From assembly GCA_033782935.1 (NCBI GenBank), contig JAWQEG010000501.1, positions 2,268,501 through 2,332,500 of the forward strand: DNA of 64,000 nt, given 5' to 3'. Position 1 is the first letter of the stretch. Each line of letters begins with the position of its first letter. This document shows, in pieces, positions 1 to 13,700 of the stretch. The position numbers and the translations under genes were made by a program. The notes under the pieces were generated by a model, which had not been told where the DNA came from, did no database searches, and saw nothing but the letters and a program-made list of their open reading frames with translations. This DNA comes from Petrolisthes cinctipes. Its lineage: Eukaryota; Arthropoda; Malacostraca; Decapoda; Porcellanidae.

Positions 1-808
1 TATAGGCTAAAAAACATGCTAAAAATCGATCTTTTAGGTGCCAAAAAATCGATATCTCAAATTCAGTCACAAAACACCCGAAAATTCGATATTTAGAGGT
101 CCCAGAAGGTATCTGTACATGCCTACTCAGTGTTAGAGTATTTTCAAAATACATGCTCAAAACACACTGAAAATCGATCTTTTAGGTGCACAAAAGTCGA
201 TATGTGCATGCATCTTCAGTACCCGTTTATATATCAAATTCAGGCTCAAAACACCCGAAAATTCAATATTTTGGGGTCCCAGAAGCAATCTGTACATGCC
301 TTCTCAGTGTTAGAGTATTTTCAAAATACAGGCCCAAAACATGCTGAAAATCGATATTTTAGATGCCCAAAGTCAATATGTGCATGTATCTTCTGTACCC
401 GTTTATATCTCAAATTCAGGCTCAAAACACCCGAAAATTCAATATTTTGGGGTCCCAGAAGCAATCTGTACATGCCTACACAGTGCTAGAATATTTTCAA
501 AATATAGGCTAAAAAACATGCTAAAAATCGATCTTTTAGGTGCCAAAAAATCGATATCTCAAATTCAGTCACAAAACACCCGAAAATTCGATATTTAGAG
601 GTCCCAGAAGGTATCTGTACATGCCTACTCAGTGTTAGAGTATTTTCAAAATACATGCTCAAAACACACTGAAAATCGATCTTTTAGGTGCACAAAAGTC
701 GATATGTGCATGCATCTTCAGTACCCGTTTATATATCAAATTCAGGCTCAAAACACCCGAAAATTCAATATTTTGGGGTCCCAGAAGCAATCTGTACATG
801 CCTTCTCA

Positions 809-984
809 GTGTTAGAGTATTTTCAAAATACAGGCCCAAAACATGCTGAAAATCGATATTTTAGATGCCCAAAGTCAATATGTGCATGTATCTTCTGTAC
901 CCGTTTATATCTCAAATTCAGGCTCAAAACACCCGAAAATTTGATATTTTGGGGTCCAAGAAGCGATCTGTACATGCCTACTCC
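809..984 (+). repeat. C1h chimeric monomer that defines the tetramer HOR
   Basis: Left part is C1 (attttagatgcccaaagtc), right end is B2-like: aaaatttgatattttgggg, gtccaagaagcgatc and ctccg. In most other copies the switch is further left and includes ctggccctaaacac, for example 4170, 9213, 11746, 13926, 14603, 16459, 17136 and 18992. It is always followed by C2, giving A-B-C1h-C2 (677 bp). The last clear copies are at 22003 and 30492. Confidence 0.8.
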
Positions 985-2163
985 GTGTTAGAGTATTTTC
1001 AAAATTCAGGCCCAAAACATGCTGAAAATCGATATTTTTGGTGCCCAAAGTCAATATGTGCATGTATCTTCTGTACCCGTTTATATCTCAAATTCAGGCT
1101 CAAAACACCCGAAAATTCAATATTTTGGGGTCCCAGAAGCAATCTGTACATGCCTACTCAGTGCTAGAATATTTTCAAAATATAGGCTAAAAACATGCTA
1201 AAAATTGATCTTTTAGGTGCCAAAAAGTCGATATCTCAAATTCAGTCCCAAAAACACCTGAAAATTCGATATTTAGGGGTCCCAGAAGCGATCTGTACAT
1301 GCCTACTCCGTGTTAGAGTATTTTCAAAATACATGCTCAAAACATACTGAAAATCGATCTTTTAGGTGCACAATAGTCGATATGTGCATGCATCTTCAGT
1401 ACCCGTTTATATATCAAATTCAGGCTCAAAACACCCGAAAATTCAATATTTTGGGGTCCCAGAAGAAATCTGTACATGCCTACTCAGTGTTAGAGTATTT
1501 TCAAAATACAGGCCCAAAACATGCTGAAAATCGATATTTTAGATGCCCAATGTCAATATGTGCATGTATCTTCTGTACCCGTTTATATCTCAAATTCAGG
1601 CTCAAAACACCCGAAAATTCAATATTTTGGGGTCCCAGAAGCAATCTGTACATGCCTACACAGTGCTAGAATATTTTCAAAATATAGGCTAAAAAACATG
1701 CTAAAAATCGATCTTTTAGGTGCCAAAAAATCGATATCTCAAATTCAGTCCCAAAACACCCGAAAATTCGATATTTAGAGGTCCCAGAAGGTATCTGTAC
1801 ATGCCTACTCAGTGTTAGAGTATTTTCAAAATACAGGCCCAAAACATGCTGAAAATCGATATTTTAGATGCCCAAAGTCAATATGTGCATGCATCTTCAG
1901 TACCCGTTTATATCTCAAATATAGGCTCAAAACACCCAAAAATTCAATATTTTGGGGTCCCAGAAGCAATCTGTACATGCCTACTCAGTGTTAGAGTATT
2001 TTCAAAATACAGGCCCAAAACATGCTGAAAATCGATATTTTAGATGCCCAAAGTCAATATGTGCATGTATCTTCTGTACCCGTTTATATCTCAAATTCAG
2101 GCTCAAAACACCCGAAAATTCAATATTTTTGGGTCCCAGAAGCAATCTGTACATGCCTACACA

Positions 2164-2311
2164 GTGCTAGAATATTTTCAAAATATAGGCTAAAAACATG
2201 CTAAAAATCGACATTTTAGGTGCCAAAAAATCGATATCTCAAATTGAGGCTCAAAACACCCGAAAATTCAATATTTTGGGGTCCCAGAAGCAATCTGTAC
2301 ATGCCTACTCA
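2164..2311 (+). repeat. Chimeric monomer, A2 left part joined to C right end
   Basis: A2 start with atcgacatttta and the shortened joint, then ggctcaaaacac with ttcaatattttgggg and agaagcaatc as in C. Related chimeras are at 7207-7354, 20346-20493 and 28837-28984; 59499-59646 is similar but keeps cagtccc. They are followed by a C, so they bypass the usual B step of the HOR. Confidence 0.82.
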
Positions 2312-5043
2312 GTGTTAGAGTATTTTCAAAATACAGGTCCAAAACATGCTGAAAATCGATATTTTAGATGCCCAAAGTCAATATGTGCATGTATCTTCTG
2401 TACCCGTTTATATCTCAAATTCAGGCTCAAAACACCCGAAAATTCAATACTTTGGGGTCCCAGAAGCAATCTGTACATGCCTACTCAGTGTTAGAGTATT
2501 TTCAAAATACAGGTCCAAAACATGCTGAAAATCGATATTTTAGATGCCCAAAGTCAATATGTGCATGTATCTTCTGTACCCGTTTATATCTCAAATTCAG
2601 GCTCAAAACACCCGAAAATTCAATACTTTGGGGTCCCAGAAGCAATCTGTACATGCCTACTCAGTGTTAGAGTATTTTCAAAATACATGCTCAAAACATA
2701 CTGAAAATCGATCTTTTAGGTGCACAAAAGTCGATATGTGCATGCATCTTCTGTACCCGTTTATATCTCAAATTCAGGCTCAAAACACCCGAAAATTCAA
2801 TATTTTGGGGTCCCAGAAGCAATCTGTACATGCCTACACAGTGCTAGAATATTTTCAAAATATAGGCTAAAAACATGCTAAAAATCGACATTTTAGGTGC
2901 CAAAAAATCGATATCTCAAATTCAGTCCCAAAACACCCGAAAATTCGATATTTAGGGGTCCCAGAAGGTATCTGTACATGCCTACTCCGTGTTAGTGTAT
3001 TTTTTCAAAATACAGCCAAAAAACATACTGAAAATCGATCTTTTAGGTGCCCAAAAGTCGATATGTGCATGCATCTTCTGTACCCGTTTATATCTCAAAT
3101 TCTGGCCCTAAACACCCTAAAATTCGATATTTTGGGGTCCCAGAAGCGATCTGTACATGCCTACTCCGTGTTAGAGTATTTTCAAAATTCAGGCCCAAAA
3201 CATGCTGAAAATCGATATTTTTGGTGCCCAAAGTCAATATGTGCATGTATCTTCTGTACCCGTTTATATCTCAAATTCAGGCTCAAAACATCCGAAAATT
3301 CAATACTTTGGGGTCCCAGAAGCAATCTGTACATGCCTACACAGTGCTAGAATATTTTCAAAATATAGGCTAAAAACATGCTAAAAATCGACATTTTTGG
3401 TGCCAAAAAATCGATATCTCAAATTCAGTCCCAAAACACCCGAAAACTCGATATTTAGAGGTCCCAAAAGGTATCTGTACATGCCTACTCCTTGTTAGAG
3501 TATTTTCAAAATACAGGCCAAAAACATACTGAAAATCGATCTTTTAGGTGCCCAAAAGTCGAAATGTGCATGCATCTTCTGAACGTGTTTATATCTCAAA
3601 TTCTGGCCCTAAACACCCGAAAATTCGATATTTTGGGGTCCCAGAAGCGATCTGTACATGCCTACTCCGTGTTAGAGTATTTTCAAAATTCAGGCCCAAA
3701 ACATGCTGAAAATCGATATTTTTGGTGCCCAAAGTCAATATGTGCATGTATCTTCTGTACCCGTTTATATCTCAAATTCAGGCTCAAAACACCCGAAAAT
3801 TCAATATTTTGGGGTCCCAGAAGCAATCTGTACATGCCTACTCAGTGCTAGAATATTTTCAAAATATAGGCTAAAAACATGCTAAAAATCGATCTTTTAG
3901 GTGCCAAAAAGTCGATATCTCAAATTCAGTCCCAAAACACCTGAAAATTCGATATTTAGGGGTCCCAGAAGCGATCTGTACATGCCTACTCCGTGTTAGA
4001 GTATTTTCAAAATACATGCTCAAAACATACTGAAAATCGATCTTTTAGGTGCACAAAAGTCGATATGTGCATGCATCTTCAGTACCCGTTTATATATCAA
4101 ATTCAGGCTCAAAACACCCGAAAACTCAATATTTTGGGGTCCCAGAAGCAATCTGTACATGCCTACTCAGTGTTAGAGTATTTTCAAAATACAGGCCCAA
4201 AACATGCTGAAAATCGATATTTAAGATGCCCAAAGTCAATATGTGCATGTATCTTCTGTACCCGTTTATATCTCAAATTCTGGCCCTAAACACCCGAAAA
4301 TTTGATATTTTGGGGTCCAAGAAGCGATCTGTACATGCCTACTCCGTGTTAGAGTATTTTCAAAATTCAGGCCCAAAACATGCTGAAAATCGATATTTTT
4401 GGTGCCCAAAGTCAATATGTGCATGTATCTTCTGTACCCGTTTATATCTCAAATTCAGGCTCAAAACACCCGAAAATTCAATATTTTGGGGTCCCAGAAG
4501 CAATCTGTACATGCCTACTCAGTGCTAGAATATTTTCAAAATATAGGCTAAAAACATGCTAAAAATCGATCTTTTAGGTGTCAAAAAGTCGATATCTCAA
4601 ATTCAGTCCCAAAACACCCGAAAATTCGATATTTAGGGGGTCCCAGAAGCGATCTGTACATGCCTACTCCGTGTTAGAGTATTTTCAAAATACATGCTCA
4701 AAACATACTGAAAATCGATCTTTTAGGTGCACAAAAGTCGATATGTGCATGCATCTTCAGTACCCGTTTATATCTCAAATTCAGGCTCAAAACACCCGAA
4801 AATTCAATATTTTGGGGTCCCAGAAGCAATCTGTACATGCCTACTCAGTGTTAGAGTATTTTAAAAATACAGGCCCAAAACATGCTGAAAATCGATATTT
4901 TAGATGCCCAATGTCAATATGTGCATGTATCTTCTGTACCCGTTTATATCTCAAATTCAGGCTCAAAACACCCGAAAATTCAATATTTTGGGGTCCCAGA
5001 AGCAATCTGTACATGCCTACACAGTGCTAGAATATTTTCAAAA

Positions 5044-8000
5044 TATAGGCTAAAAAACATGCTAAAAATCGATCTTTTAGGTGCCAAAAAATCGATATCT
5101 CAAATTCAGTCACAAAACACCCGAAAATTCGATATTTAGAGGTCCCAGAAGGTATCTGTACATGCCTACTCAGTGTTAGAGTATTTTCAAAATACATGCT
5201 CAAAACACACTGAAAATCGATCTTTTAGGTGCACAAAAGTCGATATGTGCATGCATCTTCAGTACCCGTTTATATATCAAATTCAGGCTCAAAACACCCG
5301 AAAATTCAATATTTTGGGGTCCCAGAAGCAATCTGTACATGCCTTCTCAGTGTTAGAGTATTTTCAAAATACAGGCCCAAAACATGCTGAAAATCGATAT
5401 TTTAGATGCCCAAAGTCAATATGTGCATGTATCTTCTGTACCCGTTTATATCTCAAATTCAGGCTCAAAACACCCGAAAATTCAATATTTTGGGGTCCCA
5501 GAAGCAATCTGTACATGCCTACACAGTGCTAGAATATTTTCAAAATATAGGCTAAAAAACATGCTAAAAATCGATCTTTTAGGTGCCAAAAAATCGATAT
5601 CTCAAATTCAGTCACAAAACACCCGAAAATTCGATATTTAGAGGTCCCAGAAGGTATCTGTACATGCCTACTCAGTGTTAGAGTATTTTCAAAATACATG
5701 CTCAAAACACACTGAAAATCGATCTTTTAGGTGCACAAAAGTCGATATGTGCATGCATCTTCAGTACCCGTTTATATATCAAATTCAGTCTCAAAACACC
5801 CGAAAATTCAATATTTTGGGGTCCCAGAAGCAATCTGTACATGCCTTCTCAGTGTTAGAGTATTTTCAAAATACAGGCCCAAAACATGCTGAAAATCGAT
5901 ATTTTAGATGCCCAAAGTCAATATGTGCATGTATCTTCTGTACCCGTTTATATCTCAAATTCAGGCTCAAAACACCCGAAAATTTGATATTTTGGGGTCC
6001 AAGAAGCGATCTGTACATGCCTACTCCGTGTTAGAGTATTTTCAAAATTCAGGCCCAAAACATGCTGAAAATCGATATTTTTGGTGCCCAAAGTCAATAT
6101 GTGCATGTATCTTCTGTACCCGTTTATATCTCAAATTCAGGCTCAAAACACCCGAAAATTCAATATTTTGGGGTCCCAGAAGCAATCTGTACATGCCTAC
6201 TCAGTGCTAGAATATTTTCAAAATATAGGCTAAAAACATGCTAAAAATTGATCTTTTAGGTGCCAAAAAGTCGATATCTCAAATTCAGTCCCAAAAACAC
6301 CTGAAAATTCGATATTTAGGGGTCCCAGAAGCGATCTGTACATGCCTACTCCGTGTTAGAGTATTTTCAAAATACATGCTCAAAACATACTGAAAATCGA
6401 TCTTTTAGGTGCACAATAGTCGATATGTGCATGCATCTTCAGTACCCGTTTATATATCAAATTCAGGCTCAAAACACCCGAAAATTCAATATTTTGGGGT
6501 CCCAGAAGAAATCTGTACATGCCTACTCAGTGTTAGAGTATTTTAAAAATACAGGCCCAAAACATGCTGAAAATCGATATTTTAGATGCCCAATGTCAAT
6601 ATGTGCATGTATCTTCTGTACCCGTTTATATCTCAAATTCAGGCTCAAAACACCCGAAAATTCAATATTTTGGGGTCCCAGAAGCAATCTGTACATGCCT
6701 ACACAGTGCTAGAATATTTTCAAAATATAGGCTAAAAAACATGCTAAAAATCGATCTTTTAGGTGCCAAAAAATCGATATCTCAAATTCAGTCCCAAAAC
6801 ACCCGAAAATTCGATATTTAGAGGTCCCAGAAGGTATCTGTACATGCCTACTCAGTGTTAGAGTATTTTCAAAATACAGGCCCAAAACATGCTGAAAATC
6901 GATATTTTAGATGCCCAAAGTCAATATGTGCATGCATCTTCAGTACCCGTTTATATCTCAAATATAGGCTCAAAACACCCAAAAATTCAATATTTTGGGG
7001 TCCCAGAAGCAATCTGTACATGCCTACTCAGTGTTAGAGTATTTTCAAAATACAGGCCCAAAACATGCTGAAAATCGATATTTTAGATGCCCAAAGTCAA
7101 TATGTGCATGTATCTTCTGTACCCGTTTATATCTCAAATTCAGGCTCAAAACACCCGAAAATTCAATATTTTTGGGTCCCAGAAGCAATCTGTACATGCC
7201 TACACAGTGCTAGAATATTTTCAAAATATAGGCTAAAAACATGCTAAAAATCGACATTTTAGGTGCCAAAAAATCGATATCTCAAATTGAGGCTCAAAAC
7301 ACCCGAAAATTCAATATTTTGGGGTCCCAGAAGCAATCTGTACATGCCTACTCAGTGTTAGAGTATTTTCAAAATACAGGTCCAAAACATGCTGAAAATC
7401 GATATTTTAGATGCCCAAAGTCAATATGTGCATGTATCTTCTGTACCCGTTTATATCTCAAATTCAGGCTCAAAACACCCGAAAATTCAATACTTTGGGG
7501 TCCAGGAAGCAATCTGTACATGCCTACTCAGTGTTAGAGTATTTTCAAAATACAGGTCCAAAACATGCTGAAAATCGATATTTTAGATGCCCAAAGTCAA
7601 TATGTGCATGTATCTTCTGTACCCGTTTATATCTCAAATTCAGGCTCAAAACACCCGAAAATTCAATACTTTGGGGTCCCAGAAGCAATCTGTACATGCC
7701 TACTCAGTGTTAGAGTATTTTCAAAATACATGCTCAAAACATACTGAAAATCGATCTTTTAGGTGCACAAAAGTCGATATGTGCATGCATCTTCTGTACC
7801 CGTTTATATCTCAAATTCAGGCTCAAAACACCCGAAAATTCAATATTTTGGGGTCCCAGAAGCAATCTGTACATGCCTACACAGTGCTAGAATATTTTCA
7901 AAATATAGGCTAAAAACATGCTAAAAATCGACATTTTAGGTGCCAAAAAATCGATATCTCAAATTCAGTCCCAAAACACCCGAAAATTCGATATTTAGGG

Positions 8001-10762
8001 GTCCCAGAAGGTATCTGTACATGCCTACTCCGTGTTAGTGTATTTTTTCAAAATACAGCCAAAAAACATACTGAAAATCGATCTTTTAGGTGCCCAAAAG
8101 TCGATATGTGCATGCATCTTCTGTACCCGTTTATATCTCAAATTCTGGCCCTAAACACCCTAAAATTCTATATTTTGGGGTCCCAGAAGCGATCTGTACA
8201 TGCCTACTCCGTGTTAGAGTATTTTCAAAATTCAGGCCCAAAACATGCTGAAAATCGATATTTTTGGTGCCCAAAGTCAATATGTGCATGTATCTTCTGT
8301 ACCCGTTTATATCTCAAATTCAGGCTCAAAACATCCGAAAATTCAATACTTTGGGGTCCCAGAAGCAATCTGTACATGCCTACACAGTGCTAGAATATTT
8401 TCAAAATATAGGCTAAAAACATGCTAAAAATCGACATTTTTGGTGCCAAAAAATCGATATCTCAAATTCAGTCCCAAAACACCCGAAAACTCGATATTTA
8501 GAGGTCCCAAAAGGTATCTGTACATGCCTACTCCTTGTTAGAGTATTTTCAAAATACAGGCCAAAAACATACTGAAAATCGATCTTTTAGGTGCCCAAAA
8601 GTCGAAATGTGCATGCATCTTCTGAACGTGTTTATATCTCAAATTCTGGCCCTAAACACCCGAAAATTCGATATTTTGGGGTCCCAGAAGCGATCTGTAC
8701 ATGCCTACTCCGTGTTAGAGTATTTTCAAAATTCAGGCCCAAAACATGCTGAAAATCGATATTTTTGGTGCCCAAAGTCAATATGTGCATGTATCTTCTG
8801 TACCCGTTTATATCTCAAATTCAGGCTCAAAACACCCGAAAATTCAATATTTTGGGGTCCCAGAAGCAATCTGTACATGCCTACTCAGTGCTAGAATATT
8901 TTCAAAATATAGGCTAAAAACATGCTAAAAATCGATCTTTTAGGTGCCAAAAAGTCGATATCTCAAATTCAGTCCCAAAACACCCGAAAATTCGATATTT
9001 AGGGGTCCCAGAAGCGATCTGTACATGCCTACTCCGTGTTAGAGTATTTTCAAAATACATGCTCAAAACATACTGAAAATCGATCTTTTAGGTGCACAAA
9101 AGTCGATATGTGCATGCATCTTCAGTACCCGTTTATATATCAAATTCAGGCTCAAAACACCCGAAAATTCAATATTTTGGGGTCCCAGAAGCAATCTGTA
9201 CATGCCTTCTCAGTGTTAGAGTATTTTCAAAATACAGGCCCAAAACATGCTGAAAATCGATATTTTAGATGCCCAAAGTCAATATGTGCATGTATCTTCT
9301 GTACCCGTTTATATCTCAAATTCTGGCCCTAAACACCCGAAAATTTGATATTTTGGGGTCCAAGAAGCGATCTGTACATGCCTACTCCGTGTTAGAGTAT
9401 TTTCAAAATTCAGGCCCAAAACATGCTGAAAATCGATATTTTTGGTGCCCAAAGTCAATATGTGCAAGTATCTTCTGTACCCGTTTATATCTCAAATTCA
9501 GGCTCAAAACACCCGAAAATTCAATATTTTGGGGTCCCAGAAGCAATCTGTACATGCCTACTCAGTGCTAGAATATTTTCAAAATATAGGCTAAAAACAT
9601 GCTAAAAATCGATCTTTTAGGTGCCAAAAAGTCGATATCTCAAATTCAGTCCCAAAACACCTGAAAATTCGATATTTAGGGGTCCCAGAAGCGATCTGTA
9701 CATGCCTACTCCGTGTTAGAGTATTTTCAAAATACATGCTCAAAACATACTGAAAATCGATCTTTTAGGTGCACAAAATTCGATATGTGCATGCATCTTC
9801 AGTACCCGTTTATATATCAAATTCAGGCTCAAAACACCCGAAAACTCAATATTTTGGGGTCCCAGAAGCAATCTGTACATGCCTACTCAGTGTTAGAGTA
9901 TTTTCAAAATACAGGCCCAAAACATGCTGAAAATCGATATTTAAGATGCCCAAAGTCAATATGTGCATGTATCTTCTGTACCCGTTTATATCTCAAATTC
10001 TGGCCCTAAACACCCGAAAATTTGATATTTTGGGGTCCAAGAAGCGATCTGTACATGCCTACTCCGTGTTAGAGTATTTTCAAAATTCAGGCCCAAAACA
10101 TGCTGAAAATCGATATTTTTGGTGCCCAAAGTCAATATGTGCATGTATCTTCTGTACCCGTTTATATCTCAAATTCAGGCTCAAAACACCCGAAAATTCA
10201 ATATTTTGGGGTCCCAGAAGCAATCTGTACATGCCTACTCAGTGCTAGAATATTTTCAAAATATAGGCTAAAAACATGCTAAAAATCGATCTTTTAGGTG
10301 TCAAAAAGTCGATATCTCAAATTCAGTCCCAAAACACCCGAAAATTCGATATTTAGGGGTCCCAGAAGCGATCTGTACATGCCTACTCCGTGTTAGAGTA
10401 TTTTCAAAATACATGCTCAAAACATACTGAAAATCGATCTTTTAGGTGCACAAAAGTCGATATGTGCATGCATCTTCAGTACCCGTTTATATCTCAAATT
10501 CAGGCTCAAAACACCCGAAAATTCAATATTTTGGGGTCCCAGAAGCAATCTGTACATGCCTACTCAGTGTTAGAGTATTTTAAAAATACAGGCCCAAAAC
10601 ATGCTGAAAATCGATATTTTAGATGCCCAATGTCAATATGTGCATGTATCTTCTGTACCCGTTTATATCTCAAATTCAGGCTCAAAACACCCGAAAATTC
10701 AATATTTTGGGGTCCCAGAAGCAATCTGTACATGCCTACACAGTGCTAGAATATTTTCAAAA
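5044..10762 (+). repeat. About 5.0 kb super-repeat, copy 2, with one extra 677 bp unit
   Basis: Monomers follow copy 1 at +5043 from B5173 through A8888, sharing rare changes such as the long T run in B2 (2989 and 8032) and aaaactcgat with ctccttgtta (before 3492 and 8535). One additional B-C-C-A unit lies at 9036-9712, after which the offset is 5719 (3993 aligns with 9713, 4671 with 10390). Later starts are B9713 C9890 C10066 A10242 B10390 C10567 A10743. Confidence 0.82.
9036..9712 (+). repeat. Extra 677 bp tetramer unit in super-repeat copy 2
   Basis: Unit B9036, C1h 9213, C2 9389, A 9565-9712. The private variants of the 3993 unit (aaaactcaatat and tatttaagatg) are carried by 9713, not by 9036, so 9036-9712 is the extra unit relative to copy 1. 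Its length equals one A-B-C-C tetramer, as expected for unequal exchange in register. Confidence 0.75.
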
Positions 10763-13700
10763 TATAGGCTAAAAAACATGCTAAAAATCGATCTTTTAGG
10801 TGCCAAAAAATCGATATCTCAAATTCAGTCACAAAACACCCGAAAATTCGATATTTAGAGGTCCCAGAAGGTATCTGTACATGCCTACTCAGTGTTAGAG
10901 TATTTTCAAAATACATGCTCAAAACACACTGAAAATCGATCTTTTAGGTGCACAAAAGTCGATATGTGCATGCATCTTCAGTACCCGTTTATATATCAAA
11001 TTCAGGCTCAAAACACCTGAAAATTCAATATTTTGGGGTCCCAGAAGCAATCTGTACATGCCTTCTCAGTGTTAGAGTATTTTCAAAATACAGGCCCAAA
11101 ACATGCTGAAAATCGATATTTTAGATGCCCAAAGTCAATATGTGCATGTATCTTCTGTACCCGTTTATATCTCAAATTCAGGCTCAAAACACCCGAAAAT
11201 TTGATATTTTGGGGTCCAAGAAGCGATCTGTACATGCCTACTCCGTGTTAGAGTATTTTCAAAATTCAGGCCCAAAACATGCTGAAAATCGATATTTTTG
11301 GTGCCCAAAGTCAATATGTGCATGTATCTTCTGTACCCGTTTATATCTCAAATTCAGGCTCAAAACACCCGAAAATTCAATATTTTGGGGTCCCAGAAGC
11401 AATCTGTACATGCCTACTCAGTGCTAGAATATTTTCAAAATATAGGCTAAAAACATGCTAAAAATTGATCTTTTAGGTGCCAAAAAGTCGATATCTCAAA
11501 TTCAGTCCCAAAACACCTGAAAATTCGATATTTAGGGGTCCCATAAGCGATCTGTACATGCCTACTCCGTGTTAGAGTATTTTCAAAATACATGCTCAAA
11601 ACATACTGAAAATCGATCTTTTAGGTGCACAATAGTCGATATGTGCATGCATCTTCAGTACCCGTTTATATATCAAATTCAGGCTCAAAACACCCGAAAA
11701 TTCAATATTTTGGGGTCCCAGAAGCAATCTGTACATGCCTACTCAGTGTTAGAGTATTTTCAAAATATAGGCCCAAAACATGCTGAAAATCGATATTTTA
11801 GATGCCCAAAGTCAATATGTGCATGTATCTTCTGTACCCGTTTATATCTCAAATTCTGGCCCTAAACACCCGAAAATTTGATATTTTGGGGTCCAAGAAG
11901 CGATCTGTACATGCCTACTCCGTGTTAGAGTATTTTCAAAATTCAGGCCCAAAACATGCTGAAAATCGATATTTTTGGTGCCCAAAGTCATTATGTGCAT
12001 GTATCTTCTGTACCCGTTTATATCTCAAATTCAGGCTCAAAACACCCGAAAATTCAATATTTTGGGGTCCCAGAAGCAATCTGTACATGCCTACTCAGTG
12101 CTAGAATATTTTCAAAATATAGGCTAAAAACATGCTAAAAATCGATCTTTTAGGTGTCAAAAAGTCGATATCTCAAATTCAGTCCCAAAACACCCGAAAA
12201 TTCGATATTTAGGGGTCCCAGAAGCGATCTGTACATGCCTACTCCATGTTAGAGTATTTTCAAAATACATGCTCAAAACATACTGAAAATCGATCTTTTA
12301 GGTGCACAAAAGTCGATATGTGCATGCATCTTCAGTACCCGTTTATATCTCAAATTCAGGCTCAAAACACCCGAAAATTCAATATTTTGGGGTCCCAGAA
12401 GCAATCTGTACATGCCTACTCAGTGTTAGAGTATTTTCAAAATACAGGCCCAAAACATGCTGAAAATCGATATTTTAGATGCCCAAAGTCAATATGTGCA
12501 TGTATCTTCTGTACCCGTTTATATCTCAAATTCAGGCTCAAAACACCCGAAAATTCAATATTTTGGGGTCCCAGAAGCAATCTGTACATGCCTACACAGT
12601 GCTAGAATATTTTCAAAATATAGGCTAAAAACATGCTAAAAATCGACATTTTAGGTGCCAAAAAATCGATATCTCAAATTCAGTCCCAAAACACCCGAAA
12701 ATTCGATATTTAGAGGTCCCAGAAGGTATCTGTACATGCCTACTCCGTGTTAGAGTATTTTCAAAATACTGGCCAAAAACATACTGAAAATCGATCTTTT
12801 AGGTGCACAAAAGTCGATATGTGCATGCATCTTCAGTACCCGTTTATATCTCAAATTCAGGCTCAAAACACCCGAAAATTCAATATTTTGGGGTCCCAGA
12901 AGCAATCTGTACATGCCTAGTCAGTGTTAGAGTATTTTCAAAGTACAGGCCCAAAACATGCTGAAAATCGATATTTTAGATGCCCAAAGTCAATATGTGC
13001 ATGTATCTTCTGTACGCGTTTATATCTCAAATTCAGGCTCAAAACACCCGAAAATTCAATACTTTGGGGTCCCAGAAGCAATCTGTACATGCCTACACAG
13101 TGCTAGAATATTTTCTAAATATAGGCTAAAAACATGCTAAAAATCGACATTTTTGGTGCAAAAAAATCGATATCTCAAATTCAGTCCCAAAACACCCGAA
13201 AACTCGATATTTAGAGGTCCCAAAAGGTATCTGTACATGCCTACTCCTTGTTAGAGTATTTTCAAAATACAGGCCAAAAACATACTGAAAATCGATCTTT
13301 TAGGTGCCCAAAAGTCGAAATGTGCATGCATCTTCTGAACGTGTTTATATCTCAAATTCTGGCCCTAAACACCCGAAAATTCGATATTTTGGGGTCCCAG
13401 AAGCGATCTGTACATGCCTACTCCGTGTTAGAGTATTTTCAAAATTCAGGCCCAAAACATGCTGAAAATCGATATTTTTGGTGCCCAAAGTCAATATGTG
13501 CATGTATCTTCTGTACCCGTTTATATCTCAAATTCAGGCTCAAAACACCCGAAAATTCAATATTTTGGGGTCCCAGAAGCAATCTGTACATGCCTACTCA
13601 GTGCTAGAATATTTTCAAAATATAGGCTAAAAACATGCTAAAAATCGATCTTTTAGGTGCCAAAAAGTCGATATCTCAAATTCAGTCCCAAAACACCCGA

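Larger units (their letters stand above)
1..5043 (+). repeat. About 5.0 kb super-repeat, copy 1
   Basis: Monomer starts, after a partial A3 at 1-129: B130 C307 A483 B632 C809 C985 A1161 B1310 C1487 A1663 C1812 C1988 A2164 C2312 C2488 B2664 A2841 B2989 C3168 A3344 B3492 C3669 A3845 B3993 C4170 C4346 A4522 B4671 C4848 A5024. The pattern and private variants recur 5043 bp later, so window position 1 aligns with 5044. The A at 4522 has one extra G (ttagggggtcc). No gene is present. Confidence 0.85.

Noticed and set aside
130..489. 119-residue open frames recurring throughout the window, as candidate protein genes or a repeat protein family
   Set aside because: They start at GTG inside a B monomer and end at the TAG of gtgctag in the next A. 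A second overlapping frame is open through the same bases, and monomer lengths of 176 and 148 bp break the frame. Copies differ by frame-changing indels, and no promoter, ribosome site or splice pattern is evident.
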